Source: Radicibacter daui (GTDB lineage Bacteria; Pseudomonadota; Alphaproteobacteria; Radicibacterales; Radicibacteraceae). From it: a stretch of 64,000 nucleotides of DNA. Position numbers and translations under genes: made by a program. The stretch is taken from NCBI GenBank assembly GCA_030657355.1, contig CP131056.1, positions 1,570,501 to 1,634,500 of the forward strand, written 5' to 3'. Each line of letters starts with the position of its first letter. Position 1 is the stretch's first letter. The notes beneath the pieces were generated by a model. That model searched no databases. It saw only the letters and a program-made list of their open reading frames with translations, and was not told the DNA's origin. Shown piece by piece: positions 59,217-64,000 of this stretch.

Positions 59217-60548
59217 TTATTGCAATGCCGGCTCGCGCAGTACGCGCAGCAGGGAGCGGTAGGCGAGGGTAAAGCGGTCGCTGTCCTGCTCGCCGCCGTC
59301 GGCGGCATTCCAGCTCACCACCACGCAATGTACGCGGGCATCGCGGGTCACGAGGCGGGTGGCATAGGTCAGGGCACCCAGTTCGCTGCCGCCGGAAAAG
59401 CCCACGGCGCTTTCGCCATTTTCCTCATCCGGGGTATCACCGGCCGCCGCATTGCCGGCTGCGGTAAAGAAGCTGAGGCCGGCGGTTTCTTCCAGCAGGC
59501 GGCAAAGCCGCTCCGGCCCCACCTGCCACTCACTCTCGAAACGCTGGTCGCCGCCCGTAAGGGCAAAGGGCTCCGGCCGCGGCAAGGCGGCGAGCCTCTC
59601 CAGCACCTCCAGCCGGGTGGCGGCGTCTCCCTCGGCCCAGCGGCCGGCAAGCTCCTCGGTTGCCGCGTCGCGTAGCTTGAAGACTTCGAGCGTGGTGGGA
59701 ACCGGCCCCTCGACGCCAAGCTTGGCGGCCACGGCATCGCGACCGACGAAATGCATCAGCATGTCGGTCGCCGTGTTGTCATTGCCGGTGATCATCAACT
59801 GGGCAAGACTGGCAAGGGTCAGCGGCGTATCGGCCGGCCAGTCCTGCAGGATACCGCCCGGCAAGGAGCGATCTGCTTCACCGAGGCGCAGAACGGTGTC
59901 CCAGGTAACATCCCCGGCCCGGACCTTGTCCTGTACAGCGGCCAGCACTCCCAGCTTGAAGGCGGAGCCGACGGCGGGCGGGCGGCCCTTGGTGCGCACC
60001 TCGTGGGTCTGCCGGCCATCCCGCTCCATGCGCAGGGAAAGCTGGCCGGGCAGGGAGAGCAGGTCGGCCAGCACCTCGGCGAAATTGGCGAGCCGTTCGG
60101 GCGGGTCGAACAGGGCGACACTGATGGCGCCCTGTGCATCCAGCTTCAGGCGGACGGAAAGCTGGGCTTTCGCCAGATGCAGGCTGTAGCGCTCTTCATC
60201 TCGCGGAGTGATCTCGCCCAGCGGGCCATGCTCGCGCAGCAGCGCCTCCACCTGCGGGGCAATCTGCTCCAGCGTCTCGATGCTGCTGTAAAGTTCGCCG
60301 GTGCGCGGAGTGTCGAACAGCGCCGCCAGCAGCCGGCAGACCTTCTGGCGGTGGCTTTGCGGCGGAGCGGCCGCCAGCTCGGCAGTGGGCGGGGCAAGGG
60401 AAAAGATGGCCGGCATCAGCGGGGCAGGGCGGCCGCGTGCTCCGGTGCCAGGGGGCGTGCCGGACGGGCGCTCGGGGCGCATCATGAGCGGCAGGCGCTG
60501 GCGGCGAACGGCCGGCGCGGATGGTTTGGTGATCTCTTCAAGCGGCAT
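59217..60548 (-). CDS. Serine hydrolase of class A beta-lactamase fold
   Basis: Protein of 443 residues in the class A beta-lactamase-like superfamily. SxxK appears as GSAFKLGVL at about residues 215-223, and the SDN-equivalent as TGNDNTATD. Where lactamases have KTG the likely counterpart is FSGGSELGAL, so the third motif is altered. A preceding domain (about residues 65-190) is mixed alpha/beta and resembles the accessory domain of related serine hydrolases. The N-terminus is Pro/Arg rich and shows no signal peptide, so a cytoplasmic enzyme is possible. Antibiotic resistance should not be assumed. Confidence 0.75.
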   Translation of the reverse strand: MPLEEITKPSAPAVRRQRLPLMMRPERPSGTPPGTGARGRPAPLMPAIFSLAPPTAELAAAPPQSHRQKVCRLLAALFDTPRTGELYSSIETLEQIAPQVEALLREHGPLGEITPRDEERYSLHLAKAQLSVRLKLDAQGAISVALFDPPERLANFAEVLADLLSLPGQLSLRMERDGRQTHEVRTKGRPPAVGSAFKLGVLAAVQDKVRAGDVTWDTVLRLGEADRSLPGGILQDWPADTPLTLASLAQLMITGNDNTATDMLMHFVGRDAVAAKLGVEGPVPTTLEVFKLRDAATEELAGRWAEGDAATRLEVLERLAALPRPEPFALTGGDQRFESEWQVGPERLCRLLEETAGLSFFTAAGNAAAGDTPDEENGESAVGFSGGSELGALTYATRLVTRDARVHCVVVSWNAADGGEQDSDRFTLAYRSLLRVLREPALQ

Positions 60549-60698
60549 AACCTCATCCCCCTCCTCGAAAGCGTCAGGGAAATATGGTCAGGGGGCTGCC
60601 GGGCCATTTGGGGGCCTCAAAACGGTCGCGCTGTGGCGCTGTGACTACAGTGTTACCGGCTCTGCCCCCATTTCGCCCAAGGGCTTAAGAGGCTTTCA

Positions 60699-61394
60699 TT
60701 ATTGGGCCGCGACCTTTGCGGGCCGATAGAGTACGCCGTTTTGCATGACGAGTTCATGAAGCTGGCGGTCCAGCCGGGTCTTGTGCATGAGGTCGATCAG
60801 ATTGGCCTCTGTCAGCCGCTCATCCGTCTTGGTTGACTCGTTGCTGTGCGGAATTTCTGCATCCGCCGGCACGATGTCGAACTCCTTGAGCTTGTCGACG
60901 AAGTAATTCATCTGCTCGACGGCGCCGATCAGATTGTAACGCGAGAGCGCAAAATTGAAGCGCTCCTGCGTCATCAGCGTGCTGTCCGGCGGGGTGTCCA
61001 GCAGGCAGATGCGTTCGACCTGCGAGTTGCGCGTGTAGAACGGAAAAATCTGGTACTGGTAGATGTCATTGATGTTCAGCGCTCGTGTTTCTGCATCCTG
61101 GTGCATGCGCTGATTGTTGAATTTGGAATAGAAATAGACCGAATTGAACCGGGAGACCGGATCACGCATCAACGTGAAGAGAAAGTGGCGACCAGAGAGA
61201 AACTCCTGCGCCATCGCTTCCGGGGGGCTCAGGAAGTGGCCAGAAATACAGTCGATCTCATTGCCGTGCAGGTCGAGCCAGATCTGGCTCCAGTTGACCG
61301 GGTGGCAGATGCGGTAGCGGTCGCCAAAACGGGCCCGCAGCAGGTCGGTGACAGAACTGCCACCGCATTTGGCCAGATGGTTGAAGATGATCAT
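60699..61394 (-). CDS. Sulfotransferase family 2-type protein
   Basis: Protein of 231 residues related to PAPS-dependent sulfotransferases. The 5'-phosphosulfate-binding loop is HLAKCGGSSVTDLLRARFG, and the 3'-phosphate site LMRDPVSRFNSVYFYSK. Both are well kept, so activity is likely. Related bacterial enzymes sulfate surface polysaccharides or lipids. It is isolated from the heptose locus and lies near the start of the NfeD/SPFH gene pair; acceptor unknown. Confidence 0.82.
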   Translation of the reverse strand: MIIFNHLAKCGGSSVTDLLRARFGDRYRICHPVNWSQIWLDLHGNEIDCISGHFLSPPEAMAQEFLSGRHFLFTLMRDPVSRFNSVYFYSKFNNQRMHQDAETRALNINDIYQYQIFPFYTRNSQVERICLLDTPPDSTLMTQERFNFALSRYNLIGAVEQMNYFVDKLKEFDIVPADAEIPHSNESTKTDERLTEANLIDLMHKTRLDRQLHELVMQNGVLYRPAKVAAQ

Positions 61395-61432
61395 CGCGCC
61401 GGCCCGCTTTCATCCCGCTGATATTTCGGCGT

Positions 61433-61464
61433 CAAAAAGATTACCGCCGGCATCCCCCGGCGGC
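61433..61464 (-). terminator. Intrinsic terminator downstream of the NfeD/SPFH operon
   Basis: Seven-bp stem CCGCCGG / CCGGCGG (61444-61463) with a six-base loop, followed on the minus strand by TAATCTTTTT. Confidence 0.75.
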
Positions 61465-61484
61465 AAATCATTCCCCGGCAGAGC

Positions 61485-61781
61485 TCAGTATTCATTGATG
61501 TCATCGGCCTTGCTGCCCTTGCGTCCGCTGGGGAAATAGCGGCGCAGGAGGAAGGCGAAGGCCACGGAGAGGACGGCGCCGATGGCAAGGGCGCCATAAA
61601 GGCCAAGCGTTTTGCCCTGCAGGGCAAACAGCACCTCGTCAATCACCCCTGTCGTCACCGTGCCCAGGGCAAGCGCCAGGAAAATGAGTGCCCCTGCGCT
61701 GACCAGTTCGATGCCGACGAAGACGAGGGCGATGACGGCATAGACCACCCAGAGCGGGATATCGATGCTGCCGATGATCAT
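61485..61781 (-). CDS. NfeD-like membrane protein (short form)
   Basis: Protein of 98 residues with two to three membrane spans (LWVVYAVIALVFVGIELVSA, ALIFLALALGTVTTGVI and YGALAIGAVLSVAFAFLL). It matches the membrane part of NfeD proteins; the usual C-terminal OB-fold domain is missing or reduced to a short charged tail (RRYFPSGRKGSKADDINEY). It follows the SPFH gene by 12 bases, and NfeD/SPFH pairs are known to act together in membrane quality control. Truncation relative to the full family is worth noting. Confidence 0.8.
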   Translation of the reverse strand: MIIGSIDIPLWVVYAVIALVFVGIELVSAGALIFLALALGTVTTGVIDEVLFALQGKTLGLYGALAIGAVLSVAFAFLLRRYFPSGRKGSKADDINEY

Positions 61782-61793
61782 GACCGGGTACCC

Positions 61794-62702
61794 TTACTTG
61801 TCGCGGGAGAAGCTGATGAGTTCGGAGACCACATTGAAGGCGGAAGTCCCTTCATAAGGAATGACCACAAGCTTGGCGTTGGAAGAGGCAGCGACCTGGG
61901 AGAGGCCGTTCACCTGCTGCTTGGCGATCTCGAAGGCGGCGGCCTCCTTGCCATTGGCGGCAATTGCCTCACCCACAAGGCGGGTGGCTTCGGCTTCTGC
62001 CGCGGCCTGGATACGGCGGGCCTCGGCTTTTTTCTGCGCGACATAGAGCTCGGCATCTGCCGCAAGCTCGGCGGCGCGCTTTTCACCTTCGGCCTTGGCG
62101 ATGACGGCGCGGCGTTCGCGCTCGGCGTTCATCTGCTTGTGCATCGCCTCACGGGTGGTGGGGTCGAAATCGACATCCACGATCTCACAGCGGGTAATGG
62201 CGATGCCCCATTCCTCCGCGGTGGCGGCCAGATCCTCGATCAGCTTGTGATTGATCTCGCTGCGTCTCGACTGGATGCTGTCGAAATCATAACCGCCGAT
62301 GATCGAGCGCACGGTGCCGGTCACGGTGGTCATTACCGCAGCATCGATATCGCGGATGCGGTACACGGTGAATTCGGGCTGGAGCACGCGGTAGAAGGTG
62401 CTGATATGCACCATCAGCGGCGCGTTTTCCGAGGTGATGACGGAAAGCTCCTCGACCGGCAGCGGCCGTTCCAGCACATCCACCTTGTGGCGCACATGGT
62501 CAATCAGCGGAATGATCAGGTGCAGACCTGCCGGCAAGGTGGCGCGGTACTTGCCCATGCGCTCCACCACCCAGTTCTGGCTCTGCGGGACGATCTTCAC
62601 CGCCTTGGTAAGGCCGATGAAAACCACGATCGCCAGCACGATCAGGGCGATGTTCGGTCCGCCCACATCGCTGAAAAAGGCTTCATGAAGGTCTATCGGC
62701 AT
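61794..62702 (-). CDS. SPFH/stomatin-family membrane protein (QmcA-like)
   Basis: Protein of 302 residues with an N-terminal membrane helix (IALIVLAIVVFIGLTKAVKI) and an SPFH domain: VPQSQNWVVERMGKYRATLP, then PVEELSVITSENAPLMVHIS and VRSIIGGYDFDSIQSRRSEI. A long Ala/Glu/Lys-rich coiled coil (about residues 185-270) supports ring oligomers. It probably organises membrane microdomains and regulates proteases such as FtsH. First gene of an operon with the NfeD-like protein; divergent from argS. Confidence 0.9.
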   Translation of the reverse strand: MPIDLHEAFFSDVGGPNIALIVLAIVVFIGLTKAVKIVPQSQNWVVERMGKYRATLPAGLHLIIPLIDHVRHKVDVLERPLPVEELSVITSENAPLMVHISTFYRVLQPEFTVYRIRDIDAAVMTTVTGTVRSIIGGYDFDSIQSRRSEINHKLIEDLAATAEEWGIAITRCEIVDVDFDPTTREAMHKQMNAERERRAVIAKAEGEKRAAELAADAELYVAQKKAEARRIQAAAEAEATRLVGEAIAANGKEAAAFEIAKQQVNGLSQVAASSNAKLVVIPYEGTSAFNVVSELISFSRDK

Positions 62703-62878
62703 CGAGGGGCCCTTACCGTGGGTTGCAGTGTGTTTCAGCCGTTATGATCGCTGCGCGCGAGAGCGGCAAGCTCGATGCGGCCGGCACAAGGCTGGCGGCC
62801 CTTTGCAAGGGCGGGCCGCTGATGCTAAAGCCCAAGCTCATTTTTGCTTTTTCTTGCCCCAAAACCACCAGGCCGCCG

Positions 62879-64000
62879 ATGCCCTCGCTCCTTAACGATC
62901 TTTCCGACATTGTCTCCGCAGCTTTTACCGAGCTTGGCCTGCCGGCCGAACTGGGCCGCGTGGGCGTGTCACAGCGAGCCGAGCTCGGGCAGTTCCAGTG
63001 CAACGGCGCCATGCCGGCGGCCAAGCAGGCGGGCAAGAACCCGCGCGAGATTGCGGAACAGGTGGTGGCGAAGCTCGCCGGCCATCCGATGCTGGCGAAG
63101 GTCTCCATCGCCGGGCCCGGCTTCATCAATCTTGACCTCAGCGACAAGGCGCTGGCCGAGCGTATTGCGGCCGTTGCTGCCGATGAGCGTCTTGGCGTGC
63201 CGGCCAAGGACAAGGAGATGGTGGTCGTCGACTATGGCGGCCCCAACGTCGCCAAGGCCATGCATGTCGGCCATCTGCGTGCGGCGCTGATTGGCGAGAG
63301 CCTGAAGCGCCTGATGCGTTTTAGCGGCGACGAGGTTGTCGGCGACGTGCATCTGGGCGACTGGGGCCTGCCGATGGGCCAGCTGATTGCCGAGCTGGAG
63401 CTGCAGCATCCCGATTGGCCCTATTTTGCCGAAGGCAATGGCCCGTTCCCGGCCGAAAGCCCGGTCTCCATCGAAGATCTCGAGGTGCTCTATCCGCAAG
63501 CCTCCGGCCGCTCCAAGGAAGATCCGGAGTTTCTGGAGAAAGCCCGCCGTGCCACTGCCGCGCTTCAGGCCGGCCGGCCCGGTTACCGTGCCCTGTGGCA
63601 GCATTTCTTCGACGTGTCTGTCGCCCGCCTGAAGCAGGATTATGGCGCGCTGGGCGTGACCTTTGACTGGTGGCAGGGAGAAGCGGCGGTCAATGACCTG
63701 ATCGCCCCGATGGTCGATGAGCTGAAGGCCAAGGGTCTTGCCGAGGAGAGCGATGGCGCGCTTGTCGTGCCGGTTGCCGAAGAGGGCGACAAGAAGGAAA
63801 TGCCGCCGCTCATCCTCTACAAGTCGGATGGTGCAGTGATGTATGGCACGACCGACCTTGCCACCATCGTCGACCGTCAGGCCAAGGTTAAGCCCAACGC
63901 CATCATCTATGTGGTGGATCAGCGCCAGGGCCTGCATTTCGAGCAGGTATTCCGCGCCGCCCGGAAAGCCGATCTCAGCCCCGGTACGCTTTATGAGCAT
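62879..64000 (+). CDS. argS: Arginyl-tRNA synthetase, 3' truncated by window
   Basis: Class I aminoacyl-tRNA synthetase charging tRNA-Arg; 374 residues are visible and the frame runs off the window. The N-terminal additional domain (MPSLLNDLSDIVSAAFTELG) begins at ATG 62879; an in-frame ATG at 62822 would add an unlikely Cys/Pro-rich stretch. The catalytic HIGH motif is AMHVGHLRAALIGESL at about residue 129, preceded by VVVDYGGPNVAK. The DWGLPMGQLIAEL and MYGTTDLATIVDRQ segments are also typical. The KMSKS loop and anticodon domain lie beyond 64000. Confidence 0.95.
   Translation, partial: MPSLLNDLSDIVSAAFTELGLPAELGRVGVSQRAELGQFQCNGAMPAAKQAGKNPREIAEQVVAKLAGHPMLAKVSIAGPGFINLDLSDKALAERIAAVAADERLGVPAKDKEMVVVDYGGPNVAKAMHVGHLRAALIGESLKRLMRFSGDEVVGDVHLGDWGLPMGQLIAELELQHPDWPYFAEGNGPFPAESPVSIEDLEVLYPQASGRSKEDPEFLEKARRATAALQAGRPGYRALWQHFFDVSVARLKQDYGALGVTFDWWQGEAAVNDLIAPMVDELKAKGLAEESDGALVVPVAEEGDKKEMPPLILYKSDGAVMYGTTDLATIVDRQAKVKPNAIIYVVDQRQGLHFEQVFRAARKADLSPGTLYEH

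Noticed and set aside
57068-59308. 746-codon open frame on the minus strand
   Set aside because: It is antisense to the PA14 gene and fumC; the translated sequence shows no motif, and fumC is certain.
62969-64000. Long minus-strand frame at the right edge
   Set aside because: The plus strand encodes argS with the HIGH motif; the antisense frame is a shadow.

Overview
This window is a GC-rich chromosomal segment from an alphaproteobacterium. The taxon call rests on families typical of that class: a DUF1013/TrcR-type regulator, DUF2849 and DUF934 proteins flanking a sulfite reductase, DUF1192 and DUF465 small proteins, a ppdK next to glyQS, and an MlaE permease with an N-terminal STAS domain. 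A Rhodospirillales-like genome is my best guess, but the sequence alone does not settle the order. I see no insertion sequence, prophage, CRISPR array or rRNA. There is one tRNA gene, tRNA-Pro(CGG).

Layout. 1-5931: the last two ATPase genes of an oligopeptide ABC transporter, a DAP-type (S12) D-aminopeptidase, a LysR regulator, a D-amino-acid aminotransferase and a DmpA-type (S58) aminopeptidase. Together they look like a D-peptide/D-amino-acid uptake and catabolism island. 5926-9175: three tandem paralogous membrane proteins of unknown function, each preceded by a copy of a ~100-bp leader. The first leader doubles as the dmpA 5' region and the third keeps a vestige of that start. 9252-13590: metG, a protein with a possible degenerate EAL-like C-terminus, and a MarR-GNAT fusion with likely operators.

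13681-25696 is the main accessory locus. It has all four enzymes for GDP-D-glycero-alpha-D-manno-heptose (gmhB, gmhA, hddC, hddA). Interleaved with them are a B12-binding radical SAM protein, a TPP-dependent E1 alpha/beta pair without E2 or E3, a DegT-fold enzyme with His in place of the PLP lysine (ColD/RfbH-type 3-dehydratase signature), an SDR epimerase/reductase, a glycosyltransferase-like protein and two SAM methyltransferases. The inferred product is a nucleotide-activated, deoxygenated, possibly carbon-branched and methylated heptose for a surface glycan. This is the strongest candidate here for an undescribed pathway.

25852-42568: a sulfite reductase operon, two entericidin-like lipoproteins, sppA, aroC, fabI, a YihY/BrkB membrane protein, a DnaJ-class protein, a glycine-zipper lipoprotein, pdxH translationally coupled to an Mla-type lipid transport operon, a YjfB-like small protein and a 452-residue unknown. 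42887-64000: tRNA-Pro, a polyprenyl diphosphate synthase, DUF2007 plus a TrmN6-like methyltransferase, an S49 peptidase, glyQS, ppdK, ubiX, the TrcR-like regulator, a quinone oxidoreductase, a nucleoside hydrolase, a PA14-domain secreted protein, fumC, a serine hydrolase of beta-lactamase fold, a sulfotransferase, an NfeD/SPFH pair and the 5' part of argS, which runs off the end.
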